The notes under the pieces are model-generated. The model had not been told where the DNA came from and ran no database searches. It saw only the letters and a list, made by a program, of their open reading frames with translations. The translations under genes and the position numbers were made by a program. A stretch of 64,000 bases of DNA from Bacillus crepusculi. GTDB lineage: Bacteria; Bacillota; Bacilli; Bacillales; Bacillaceae. Shown here piece after piece: positions 46,462 through 54,619 of the stretch. Position 1 is the first letter of the stretch. Each line of letters starts with the position of its first letter. The DNA is taken from assembly GCF_014764715.1 (NCBI RefSeq), contig NZ_JACXXE010000007.1, positions 141,593 through 205,592 of the forward strand, in the 5' to 3' direction.

Positions 46462-47292
46462 ATGCCAATAAGTGAGGAGATCATCAATCGTAAAGGCGCT
46501 CGAAAGGGGAGTGACATTCCTCATGACGTGCTGATCCTTTTGAATCATGGAGAGATACAGAGTGTGAATTTAACTGAATAGCTGGCTGTCAATCATAGGA
46601 TACTCTTACAGCATGTCTTACCATCCATTGGTTTAGCCCAGCATTTAGACTATATTTTACGCGAGGTCGCCAAACAAAAAGCTGAGTCAGGAATGAAAGC
46701 GATTCGTCTCATAGGTCATTTGTTAGATGAAGTGATACTAAAAGAGAATGAGGAAAAACAAGTGGAAGTCATACAGGCATGTGCTCGGCACGTATCTGAT
46801 AGCGTTCGCTGCTGGGCCGCTTATATGAACAAACAGCGTCCATCATCTTTGGAAGAGAAACTAGCGTACATTCAGCCATTTGCAGCTGATCAGCATTTTG
46901 GTGTTCGAGAAATTGCTTGGATGTCAGTGAGAGAAAATCTAAGTCAACAGCTCGACCAAAGTATAGAATATTTAACAGAATGGGCAAAAAGCGAGGATGA
47001 ACATATTCGCCGATTCTCTGTTGAGGCGATACGTCCGAGAGGTGTATGGACAAAGCACATTGAGCGACTAAAACAAGAGCCAGAGAGGGCACTGCCTATT
47101 CTAGATTACCTCAAATCGGATCCATCAACATATGTTCAAGATTCTGTAGGGAACTGGCTTAATGACGCTAGTAAAACACAGCCGAATTGGGTACGAAGCC
47201 TGTGCGAACAGTGGTCAAAGGAATCTGATACAAAAGCGACTAGCAGAATTGTTAAGAAAGCCAAGAGAACGATTGTGAAGGGACATTTGTGA
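46462..47292 (+). pseudogene. HEAT-like DNA alkylation repair protein gene with premature amber codon
   Basis: The frame runs 277 codons from an ATG with AGGAGAG to the stop at 47290-47292, but is interrupted by TAG at 46579-46581 after VNLTE. Sequence before and after is coherent (HDVLILLNHGEI; then LAVNHRILLQHVLPSIG), so one change from TGG (Trp) would explain it. The part after an internal ATG at 46693 has helical repeats of the AlkC/AlkD DNA alkylation repair type (RRFSVEAIRPRGVW, ILDYLKSDPSTYVQDSVGNWL). Intact relatives excise alkylated bases. A shortened product from 46693 is possible but has no clear ribosome binding site. Confidence 0.7.
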
Positions 47293-47490
47293 TATGACAT
47301 GAAATTCCTTTTTTGAGGGGATTTCTATTAATAAATCATTCAAAAAGAAAGTTCAAAGCTTGATTTTGCACTCATTTTAGCTGTCTTAACGTCTCAGTGT
47401 CATACTTTTGAATGAAATTGACTCAATAGAATTGACGAAAGAACAATGAATAGGTGAAGATGAAATAAACTGTAAGATAAAGGGAGACGA

Positions 47491-48678
47491 ATGATGATAC
47501 ATATCGTTTTTGGTGCATCACCTGCTGGTAGTTTAAAACAAGCATTACGCGAAATGAAGCAAAATCACGTAAATGAGATCATCTCCTTTGATGACATTTA
47601 TTCGATTGGACCCCTTTTCCATTTGCATGAACATGAAGGACAGGAGAAGCGTATAGAGTGGCTGCGTAACGTGATGTCAAATGAATTTGGCTATTTTGAT
47701 GACATGGTCAACGATCAGTACAGAATGCTTCAGCAAATAAAAGATATAAAAGATGGTACGCATATCCTCATCTGGACAGGCAGTAACGCACATGAACAAA
47801 TTGGCTTGCGCTATGCCATCTATTTATTAAAAGAGAAAAGCATCGAATTGTCACTAATCAATACAACGACTGCATTTGACCATCTGTTCAATACAAAAAC
47901 AAGACGAATGGATATTCGACATGCCGGGGAAATCATATCTGAAAAGTTGAAGGTGTTGTACAGAAGTAAAGAGCATATTCACACAGTGACAAAAGATGAA
48001 AGAGAGAGATTACAAGACGAATGGCTTGCATTTGCGAAAAAAGATCATACGCTGCGAATATGGCGAAAAGGACAAACAATCAGTGTACCAGAGGATGAAT
48101 TTGACGCCTATTTGGTTAAGATGGCTAAGCGAGTTCATCAGTCAGATCCCGAAGAGGAGTACATCAAAACGCCACGCTTAATTGGAGAAGTCATCGGTCA
48201 TTTAGATCAGTATATCGGTGATGATTTTATTGAGTATCGGCTAAAGACATTAATTGATCAAGGCATTTTTGACATGATAGGAAGGCGAACTTCCATGCGT
48301 TATTACTCAATTAAACTGACAGAATTCGGTCGAAGCTTCAAAAAATGGGTGTGCTGTCGAGAATTTGAGGATCATCCTTTTGTGAAAATAGAAGGAGATT
48401 ACGGTGGCGAACCTTTTCAATGTGGGCATTGTCAATGTCATTTAGAAAGAGATGATGTACCAATAAGCAATACACTTTTCTCAAACATCTGGAATTGGGC
48501 CCTACAATATGGCCGCTGGTTTGACGAAGAGACAGATGATTTGCTGCCAAATGGTGCAGATATGGAAAAGAAATTCAATCAAGAAGGAGAGCGTGTGACA
48601 GAAGAAGTGAAGCGTGCATTATCTCCTGCGTATCAAGTTGAATATAGCCCGAGTGAAATGACGAGATATGATATATAA
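47491..48678 (+). CDS. DUF1835/DUF3658-type uncharacterised protein
   Basis: A 395-residue cytoplasmic protein. The N-terminal third (IHIVFGASPAGSLKQAL, FDDIYSIGPL) is DUF1835; the middle (DEWLAFAKKDHTLRIWRKG, IGEVIGHLDQYIGDDFIEYRLK) is DUF3658, with a winged-helix look. The last part has CGHCQCH, a possible metal site. Two adjacent ATGs (47491, 47494) follow AAGGGAGACGA; the second has better spacing. Bacilli often carry several copies; function unknown. It stands alone among decayed genes but is intact. Confidence 0.78.
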   Translation: MMIHIVFGASPAGSLKQALREMKQNHVNEIISFDDIYSIGPLFHLHEHEGQEKRIEWLRNVMSNEFGYFDDMVNDQYRMLQQIKDIKDGTHILIWTGSNAHEQIGLRYAIYLLKEKSIELSLINTTTAFDHLFNTKTRRMDIRHAGEIISEKLKVLYRSKEHIHTVTKDERERLQDEWLAFAKKDHTLRIWRKGQTISVPEDEFDAYLVKMAKRVHQSDPEEEYIKTPRLIGEVIGHLDQYIGDDFIEYRLKTLIDQGIFDMIGRRTSMRYYSIKLTEFGRSFKKWVCCREFEDHPFVKIEGDYGGEPFQCGHCQCHLERDDVPISNTLFSNIWNWALQYGRWFDEETDDLLPNGADMEKKFNQEGERVTEEVKRALSPAYQVEYSPSEMTRYDI

Positions 48679-48883
48679 ATGAAAAATCTTTCTAAGGATG
48701 AAGCATTCATTGAACTGATGGATATGAATGTTTCATCCTTATTTTTATTTATGCAAGAATTTACGATACGCAGAAAAAACTGAATCTACAATAGAAAGGG
48801 AAAATATTGAAACATTTTTTCATTAAAACCGTAATAGAGATAGAGCGTTCAACAGAAACCTTTGAAACGGAGAGGAGTATTGC

Positions 48884-49450
48884 ATGGAACAAGCTGCACT
48901 GAAAAAGATGAGGTCAAAACAAATAGTCGTCTCTAATTTAATAGCCGGCATCATGATCGTCGCTTTTTTTATCTTGATTCAAATGTCTGACATTCGATTT
49001 ACACATTTCTTTCTTTGTTTAGGAATTATCATGCTCTTTCTAAGTATTTATGGTTTTATTAAAAAAGGATCAACAAAGTCTTTCATTCCCATTTTCGAGC
49101 AGATAGCCATTTATGAAAAAGAAAAATTGGGGGAAGAGTGGGAGAAAGAAAAGAGGTTAGAAAATATTTCGAGAGCGGTATTGAGTGGTCTGATGTTTCT
49201 TCAGTCATTTAGTTTCCAAGATGTAACGAATCCATTCTTAAACATACAACCTACACTTTTACTTTTCTTATTATTTGTAACTCTAGCCCTTATTAATTTA
49301 AGCATGTTTTTTCGCTTTAGAAAAATCGATCGGTCGACTGAAGGTGAATTAAAAGGCTATACAAAAGAGTCAAACATGATGGCAATGGCTTTAGGATTAT
49401 TAACAGTGATTGTCATCTTCATCTTTATTGTCGTCTTTGTTCTTCCATAA
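48884..49450 (+). CDS. uncharacterised four-helix membrane protein
   Basis: A 188-residue membrane protein with helices at about 16-35, 40-58, 122-140 and 168-187, and a charged cytoplasmic loop between the second and third (EKEKLGEEWEKEKRLENI). I do not recognise the family. GGAGAGGAG precedes the ATG. It is 26 bases from the next gene with no terminator between, so the two likely form an operon. Confidence 0.7.
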   Translation: MEQAALKKMRSKQIVVSNLIAGIMIVAFFILIQMSDIRFTHFFLCLGIIMLFLSIYGFIKKGSTKSFIPIFEQIAIYEKEKLGEEWEKEKRLENISRAVLSGLMFLQSFSFQDVTNPFLNIQPTLLLFLLFVTLALINLSMFFRFRKIDRSTEGELKGYTKESNMMAMALGLLTVIVIFIFIVVFVLP

Positions 49451-49476
49451 GACTGAATCATTACGAGGTGAAACAA

Positions 49477-50757
49477 ATGAATACAAACATACAACAACTG
49501 ATAGATCAGACAAGAGTGAAATTTGGTTTAGATCAGTACCATCTAAAAAGACATAGTTTTCACCGTTACATCAATATGTTCAATGAAACGATTTATACCT
49601 TGAATATGGAGTGGTTTCCCCCTCACGAAGCAGAGCCTAAGGACGACGATATCAACCCGGACGGCGCAGCCGTGATTGAAGTGAATTTGAATACGGGACA
49701 GGTGGAAACGGTTATTTTTGTCATGGACAAAACCTATGCGCAGAATGGTGTCACATTTAAGAGACCTTATCCAGCTCATGCCATTCAGTGGATTGAACAA
49801 GAAACAGGCTTGATCTATGGTGAGCATTTCCACATGCATCAGAAGGAAAAAGGGGCACTTCTTTTTGAAGAAAACATTGATGGTGTGAAAGTGACCCCTT
49901 CAGGCACAATTGAGGTCAAATGGGATGAGCATGGGCAGCTCATTTACTTTACACATCACGGTCCATTTTTAGCCAAAACATTACTGAGAGCTGAAGAATA
50001 CGTGCTTTCCATTGAGATGATCGAAAGCTTAGCAAAGCAGCAAGTGCAGCGACTTGAATGGCCTTCCTTTGAGCAAAATCGAATCCGGTTTATTTATGCA
50101 TTAGAAGAAATCTATGTGAAGAACGATGGAACAGGACATATTCCGTTTGAAATTGGGCGTGAAGAAACTCATTGCATAAACATGAATCAGGTCATGGAGT
50201 GGAATGAACCATTAAACAATTCCTTCGAAAAAAAAGAAATGAATATACATGAGGACATTTCAGCTGAACAAGTCTTCTCATTAGAACCTTCACCGGATAC
50301 AATCCCGATATCAAAAGAGGAGCAGGATGAGTGTATAGAAGCGGTCCGAACCTTTTTACGACAGAAATATACCGAGGATACAGGAAAGTGGGTCCTCACA
50401 ACACTGCATCGTGACCATGGTTACATCCATGCGATATTAAAACCGAATCAGCAAGAAGGCAGTGGATTTATGGATAAGATCAAGGTCTTCATTGATGCCA
50501 GCTCGTTTGAAGCCGTTAATTACATAGATAAAAAAGAGATGTTTCAAGTGTGCGGGATACTTAACCCATCTCAAGCGGCTAGTGAAATCACCCTATCAAA
50601 GGAAGAAGCCTTTGAAAAATTGAGAGAACGGCTTGAATTAAAGCCAATCTACGTCTATGACGTTGCGCAAAAACAATACGTTTTATGCGGAAAATTGGAT
50701 TGTCATGATGGCGTGGATGCAGCGAGTGGAGAAGTGATTCCTTTACAGGATATTTGA
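49477..50757 (+). CDS. uncharacterised protein, possibly YcdB/YcdC-like repeat type
   Basis: A 426-residue soluble protein without signal peptide. Two similar halves can be seen: each has a helix, a long beta stretch and a segment of the kind INPDGAAVIEVNLNTGQVE or CGKLDCHDGVDAASGEV, reminiscent of YcdB/YcdC or PepSY-like repeats. This is resemblance only. ATG 49477 follows GAGGTG at good spacing; a GTG at 49468 is too close. Likely co-transcribed with the membrane protein gene before it, which might be its partner. Confidence 0.65.
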   Translation: MNTNIQQLIDQTRVKFGLDQYHLKRHSFHRYINMFNETIYTLNMEWFPPHEAEPKDDDINPDGAAVIEVNLNTGQVETVIFVMDKTYAQNGVTFKRPYPAHAIQWIEQETGLIYGEHFHMHQKEKGALLFEENIDGVKVTPSGTIEVKWDEHGQLIYFTHHGPFLAKTLLRAEEYVLSIEMIESLAKQQVQRLEWPSFEQNRIRFIYALEEIYVKNDGTGHIPFEIGREETHCINMNQVMEWNEPLNNSFEKKEMNIHEDISAEQVFSLEPSPDTIPISKEEQDECIEAVRTFLRQKYTEDTGKWVLTTLHRDHGYIHAILKPNQQEGSGFMDKIKVFIDASSFEAVNYIDKKEMFQVCGILNPSQAASEITLSKEEAFEKLRERLELKPIYVYDVAQKQYVLCGKLDCHDGVDAASGEVIPLQDI

Positions 50758-50778
50758 AGCGGCACATGACGACTTTTG

Positions 50779-50806
50779 AAAGAACAGTAAATTGCTGTTC
50801 TTTTTT
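50779..50806 (+). terminator. terminator after 49477-50757
   Basis: AAAGAACAG and CTGTTCTTT pair perfectly around a 7-base loop, then T run. Confidence 0.85.
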
Positions 50807-51124
50807 GTCCCATCCACCTATTTTTTTGCAGAAAAATGGAATTTTGTAGCAGGAAGATGTCGTTTCATCACGAAAGAAACAGATAAGAACATGATCATAG
50901 GTCCATTGTTTGGATTCGCGGGAAAGACTATGAGACATTATTGTAAACGTCATACATACTAAGCAGTCCTAACAGTACTGTTGATCTACAATTGATCTTT
51001 AGAAGAGAGACATTGTGTCTCTCGTAGTATGCGAAAATACGTGGGCTGAGATCGTATGATGAGTTGAACATGTTTGTTTTTAGTGAGTTTGAAGTCATGA
51101 TAGAAGAAAGTGAGGATATCTACC
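50807..51124 (+). other. gap with a possible coding relic and a hairpin
   Basis: One frame is open from about 50807 to 50962 and reads like a protein tail (FITKETDKNMIIGPLFGFAG, ending KRHTY), but has no start or partner; it may be a gene remnant or chance. A perfect hairpin GAGAGACA-TTG-TGTCTCTC at 51005-51023 lacks a T run. The rest shows nothing I can name. Confidence 0.3.
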
Positions 51125-51406
51125 TTGAGTACATTGGAAGTGTTTCGTCAGTTTTTGGTTGACCATTATCCTGCGTTACAAGATGAGCTTTGGTTAAAAG
51201 ATGTTGATACCCTTCGAATCTCTCCTATTCTTCATCCTTTTCTGAAAAGCAAGCTGCCAGAGGGGATTGAAAAATTCACCTGTGTACTATTCACGCAACA
51301 AACAGAACAAACAGCTGCCCCGCTCAAAGTATACCTTCTATTAGATGAATATGAGCAATCACTTTACGCCATTGATTTGATGAATGAACAAATAGCGCTT
51401 CATTAA
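51125..51406 (+). CDS. small uncharacterised protein with a decayed second copy nearby
   Basis: A 93-residue soluble protein (TLEVFRQFLVDHYPALQDEL; RISPILHPFLKSKLPEGIEK; FTCVLFTQQT; ending LYAIDLMNEQIALH). No family recognised. TTG at 51125 has GAGG nine bases before it; an in-frame GTG at 51110 has no site. A terminator follows. A rotted paralogue lies at 51764-51916. Confidence 0.6.
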   Translation: MSTLEVFRQFLVDHYPALQDELWLKDVDTLRISPILHPFLKSKLPEGIEKFTCVLFTQQTEQTAAPLKVYLLLDEYEQSLYAIDLMNEQIALH

Positions 51407-51412
51407 TGAATG

Positions 51413-51448
51413 AAAAAGCTGCTTGAGAGCTCCTCAGCAGCTTTTTTT
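51413..51448 (+). terminator. terminator of the 93-residue gene
   Basis: AAAAAGCTGCT and AGCAGCTTTTT pair perfectly around a 12-base loop, followed by T residues. Confidence 0.85.
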
Positions 51449-51456
51449 GATGAACA

Positions 51457-51748
51457 TTAGTCGATCATATCAATCAATCTTCGATTCAAGTTGTCCAATT
51501 CTTTCTTTGTTGGAAAAGAGCTGATCAGTAGTGAAAATGTATTGAATAGGAAGCTAAGTATCGATCATAATCATATCTATCTCAAGTTGATCCATCGTAA
51601 AATCATGTAATGTAATTTCTAGACTTGTGAAGTTGTGAATGAGAGGAGGCACGCTTAATTTTATTAAATCAGCAATAAACAAACTATGATAATAGCCTAA
51701 TGTTGAAATAACAAAAATGTTCAAAACGTTTCTTCGCTCCATTTCCAA
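51457..51748 (-). pseudogene. fragment of an unidentified minus-strand gene
   Basis: Minus-strand reading from 51748 gives 64 residues (FVISTLGYYHSLFIADLI, LEITLHDFTMDQLEIDMIMI) and stops at 51554. A second frame, shifted by one, carries on (SFLFNTFSLLISSFPTKKEL, DNLNRRLIDMID) to the stop at 51457. Together they look like the C-terminal part of one protein with a frameshift near 51550. The pattern faintly recalls the C-terminal domains of Mga/PRD-type regulators, but this is not secure. No start signals are visible at the 5' end. Confidence 0.45.
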
Positions 51749-51763
51749 ATGAACAAGCTCTCA

Positions 51764-51916
51764 TTCGGACTTCTCCTATTCTTCAAAGCTTCAGATTGGT
51801 AATGAAAAATTCACATGTGTTTTGTTCACGCAGCAGACAGCATCTTTCTATTGAATGAGAAAAGCGAATCGATTTACGCAATGGATCTATTGCTTGAACA
51901 GAACGATCCACATTAA
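51764..51916 (+). pseudogene. decayed second copy of the 93-residue gene
   Basis: Pieces in three frames match the intact gene at 51125-51406: RTSPILQ (for RISPILH), NEKFTCVLFTQQT (for IEKFTCVLFTQQT) and FLLNEKSESIYAMDLLLEQ (for LLLDEYEQSLYAIDLMNEQ), with the same His-stop ending. The 5' half is missing, and deletions have shifted the frame at least twice. A tandem duplication followed by loss is the simplest reading. Confidence 0.75.
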
Positions 51917-51971
51917 CGAGATGCAAAAAAGGAAGGGGTTTTGACTTCCTTCCTTTTTTGTCATTATTGAA

Positions 51972-52286
51972 TTACGCGAACAGCTTCAGCCCAACCACAC
52001 CAATCACAACAAGCAGTACACTGAGCATCCGAATCATGTTTTTCGGCTCTTTAAAGAGAAACATATTGAACAAGACAGAGCCCGCAGTCCCAAGTCCAAT
52101 CCAGACCGTATAAGCGACGGATACTTGAATGGAAGAGAACGACGCATATAAAAACACAAAGGATAAGGCAAACCCGCCGACAAATAAGATACCTGTCGTG
52201 ATTTGCTTTTTCTTACTAAACATATTTAAGCCAATGGTCCCGCCGATTTCGCAGGCAGAGGCTAATAACACAAAAAACCAGCCCAT
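51972..52286 (-). CDS. yvdR: SMR efflux pair subunit (YvdR type)
   Basis: A 104-residue small multidrug resistance protein with four helices. The essential membrane glutamate is E13 in SACEIGGTIGLN, and the YTVWIGLGTAGSV motif in helix 3 is typical. It most likely pairs with the neighbouring subunit as a heterodimer. The start is one base after the partner's stop codon, so translation is coupled; upstream in-frame codons are not used. SMR pairs export cationic drugs or guanidinium; no guanidine riboswitch is seen, and the TetR gene upstream fits the yvdTSR operon instead of ykkCD. Confidence 0.88.
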   Translation of the reverse strand: MGWFFVLLASACEIGGTIGLNMFSKKKQITTGILFVGGFALSFVFLYASFSSIQVSVAYTVWIGLGTAGSVLFNMFLFKEPKNMIRMLSVLLVVIGVVGLKLFA

Positions 52287-52287
52287 G

Positions 52288-52632
52288 TTATACCGCTTCT
52301 CCTTTCTGCTCATGTGCATCTCCATCAGACACTTTTAGTCCAATAATACCGAGGACCAATATCCCCATAAACAATAGCTTTTCGAATGAAAAAGAGCCGC
52401 CGAACAGCGCATAATCCATAATAGACGTACCGATGGTTCCAACGCCGGCAAACACAGCGTACACCGTTCCTGTTGGTAGCTTCTCACAGGCTTTCATTAA
52501 AAAATAAAAATCAATCGGGATCAGGCAGATAATGATAGCCCACTCCCACACAGCATCTGCTTTATTTAAACCGAACACCCACAGTAATTCGAATAAGCAA
52601 GTGAGTGCGACATACATCCAGCTTTTCTTCAT
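52288..52632 (-). CDS. yvdS: SMR efflux pair subunit (YvdS type)
   Basis: A 114-residue four-helix SMR protein. The membrane glutamate is E15 in CLFELLWVFGLNKA, and YAVFAGVGTIGTS is the helix-3 motif. A hydrophilic tail (DGDAHEQKGEAV) extends beyond helix 4 and also encodes the ribosome binding site of the next gene. Second gene of a yvdT-yvdS-yvdR-type operon on the minus strand. Substrate unknown. Confidence 0.88.
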   Translation of the reverse strand: MKKSWMYVALTCLFELLWVFGLNKADAVWEWAIIICLIPIDFYFLMKACEKLPTGTVYAVFAGVGTIGTSIMDYALFGGSFSFEKLLFMGILVLGIIGLKVSDGDAHEQKGEAV

Positions 52633-52705
52633 GATATTCCCTCCTAAAACTGACGATTCGTCATTTTGAAGCCGAAAAAGAACGTACAGCAGGTGCTGTA
52701 CTATG

Positions 52706-53284
52706 TTAAGGTGTCTCTATGCCAAGTGCGTAAAGGAGAAATTGCTTGACCTCCTGCTTTTGAATCAGCACCTCTTCTGTATCTGTTTCTGTAAACAAGT
52801 ACATTTGCTCAGCAGACGATTCAAGTAAACCGATAATGAACTTCGCCGCATAATGACAATTCAAATTGGCACGAACTCTTTCATTCTGCTTTGCCTTTTC
52901 TAAAAAAGTAGCGACCCATTTGTAGAGCGGTTCATAAATATCTTCCCATTCCTTTAAATGCTCAGTTGCGGCTAAACCTGAATAGGTTAGGGCAAGGACA
53001 TCACGGTATTGTCTTGTAAAAGAGAAGATAAATTCAACAAGCGCATCTGCTTGATCGAGTACATCTGCATGCTGGGTTAATTCCTTTTCAATGGCAGGTA
53101 CCATCTGTGAGATCAGATGCTCGGCGATAGCAGGCATCACAGACAGCTTTGAAGGAAAATATAAATAATACGTTCCTTGCGCCACTCCTGCTGCTTTCAC
53201 AATATCTGAAATGGTCGTCTTTTCAATTCCTTTTTCTTTAAACGCATCAATGGCAGCAAGCATAATCTTTTCTCGTTTTGACAT
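52706..53284 (-). CDS. yvdT: TetR-family repressor (YvdT type)
   Basis: A 192-residue TetR-family regulator. The N-terminal helix-turn-helix is TTISDIVKAAGVAQGTYYLYF; its key core is GVAQGTYYLYF. The rest is the ligand-binding helical domain (EFIFSFTRQYRDVLALTYSG). The ATG at 53284 gives family length; the frame upstream crosses the operator. It is transcribed with yvdS and yvdR and should repress the operon through the palindrome at 53303-53319. Inducer unknown, presumably the exported compound. Confidence 0.9.
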   Translation of the reverse strand: MSKREKIMLAAIDAFKEKGIEKTTISDIVKAAGVAQGTYYLYFPSKLSVMPAIAEHLISQMVPAIEKELTQHADVLDQADALVEFIFSFTRQYRDVLALTYSGLAATEHLKEWEDIYEPLYKWVATFLEKAKQNERVRANLNCHYAAKFIIGLLESSAEQMYLFTETDTEEVLIQKQEVKQFLLYALGIETP

Positions 53285-53302
53285 ATCATCACCGACCTTA
53301 AA

Positions 53303-53347
53303 TGACTGAATGTCAGTCAGTTTAACGAAAAAATGACGATTTGTCAA
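53303..53347 (-). promoter_or_regulatory. yvdT promoter with TetR operator
   Basis: On the minus strand TTGACA (53347-53342), 17 bases, TAAACT (53324-53319) form a promoter. The perfect palindrome TGACTGA-ATG-TCAGTCA (53303-53319) starts at the -10 box, the usual place for an autorepressing TetR-family operator. Confidence 0.75.
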
Positions 53348-53456
53348 TAAGGCATTCCCTTCATTGATTGTGAGAATAAGAGATGAATAGATGCGGTCAG
53401 CCCTGAATAAGCTGTAACATGGTCAAGCATGATGTGAGAAAGGGGCAGCTCTCCGT

Positions 53457-54005
53457 ATGACATCCAGCGCTATGTTTTCAATCACTTATTTCCTTCTGCT
53501 CGTCCCGCTCTATTTTTATATGAGATACAGACACGCAAAAAAGCACCAACGTTTTATCTATTTGCGAACAGAAATAGTCCTTGCCTGTCTGTTTATTTAT
53601 ACGAATGTTCTATTATATTTGACGGTCTTTCCGAATCGTTTTTCCGCACCAAGGGATCAGGTGAGCGTCAATCTCATGCCTTTGCAATCTATTTATCAAA
53701 ATCTTCACGCCTACCATCATGGCTATCCCAATCTCGTCTTTTTAAATTTAGCAGGGAACATTCTATTATTTGTGCCACTCGGTTTTTTTCTTTATCAAGC
53801 CTTTCGGACCATGTGCTGGCAAAAGGCGGTTTTAGCCGGCTTGTTCTTGTCAACAATGATCGAAGTGCTTCAATGGATGTTCTCGCAATCTGGTATGATT
53901 ACAAGAAGCAGCGATATTGATGATATCCTTTTAAATACAGTTGGCACAGCGCTAGGCTGTACCTTGTATCAGATGTATCGACGACGGAAGGAGAAAATCA
54001 GGTGA
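53457..54005 (+). CDS. VanZ-like membrane protein
   Basis: A 182-residue protein with five hydrophobic helices and the VanZ-like signatures VNLMPLQSI, NLAGNILLFVPLGFFL, TIEVLQW-type (here STMIEVLQWMF) and RSSDIDDILLNTVGTALG. VanZ relatives give low-level teicoplanin tolerance in some hosts, but most are of unknown role. The AAAGGGG site lies 11 bases from the ATG, a little long. Its last codons overlap the start of the next gene, so the two are coupled. Confidence 0.85.
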   Translation: MTSSAMFSITYFLLLVPLYFYMRYRHAKKHQRFIYLRTEIVLACLFIYTNVLLYLTVFPNRFSAPRDQVSVNLMPLQSIYQNLHAYHHGYPNLVFLNLAGNILLFVPLGFFLYQAFRTMCWQKAVLAGLFLSTMIEVLQWMFSQSGMITRSSDIDDILLNTVGTALGCTLYQMYRRRKEKIR

Positions 54006-54466
54006 AGCGAGTTTGTATCATTCCATGTGGCGCGAAGAAAATATGGGACGTAAATCCAGGGGCAGGAAGTCAGCCGGCGAATCTTGTCTACTTAAGTCCA
54101 CTGCATCAGCGTACGAAAAGCTATGCCAAAACATTCTTTTCAGACTGGCTGATCTTATCGGCGAAGCACGGATTCTTAAAGGCAGAAGAGATCATTCATG
54201 AAAATTATGATGTGGCTTTTGGCATGCCGCATGCGGATCAGATGACGCAAGAAGAACTGAGCCATCAATTTCAAGAAAAACATCTCACTGCATATGATGA
54301 ACTAGTGATACTAGGTGGAAAGAAATATCGAAAGGTGATGGATCCTTTATTACATCCTCATCAAACAGCGATTTATCCGCTGGCTCCATATAAGGGAATT
54401 GGCTATATGCTTCAGGCGTTAAAGAGAGCCGTTGAGACAAACATAGAACTTCCGCCGCATATTTAA
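54002..54466 (+). CDS. DUF6884-type protein
   Basis: A 154-residue cytoplasmic protein with the features of DUF6884: IIPCGAKKIW at the start, SPLHQRTKSYAKTFFSDW, ILSAKHGFL and the C-terminal LGGKKYRK. The conserved cysteine and the SAKHG motif suggest a catalytic or nucleotide-related role; unproven. The GTG start overlaps the VanZ gene stop by four bases (GTGA), and AGGAG precedes it. Such proteins are sometimes found near mobile DNA, but no mobile genes are seen here. Confidence 0.8.
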   Translation: MKRVCIIPCGAKKIWDVNPGAGSQPANLVYLSPLHQRTKSYAKTFFSDWLILSAKHGFLKAEEIIHENYDVAFGMPHADQMTQEELSHQFQEKHLTAYDELVILGGKKYRKVMDPLLHPHQTAIYPLAPYKGIGYMLQALKRAVETNIELPPHI

Positions 54467-54619
54467 ACAATTCACAACTCCCAGTAAGCAGGGTTTTGAT
54501 CATCAAAAAGAGAATGATTGAAGTAGCGATGCTGATCGTTTCATATTCTTTTCAGTTGCTACCAGGATGTCCGCATCGCTCATGATGAGGTGGCACAATG
54601 AAAAAGGGGGCATATGAAC

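Noticed and set aside
51005..51023. Perfect hairpin GAGAGACA-TTG-TGTCTCTC
   Set aside because: No T run for termination and no gene just upstream; three-base loop and no family match, so no role assigned.
51972..52632. ykkCD guanidinium exporter with riboswitch
   Set aside because: The gene pair fits, but no guanidine riboswitch precedes it and a TetR gene lies upstream, which fits yvdTSR.
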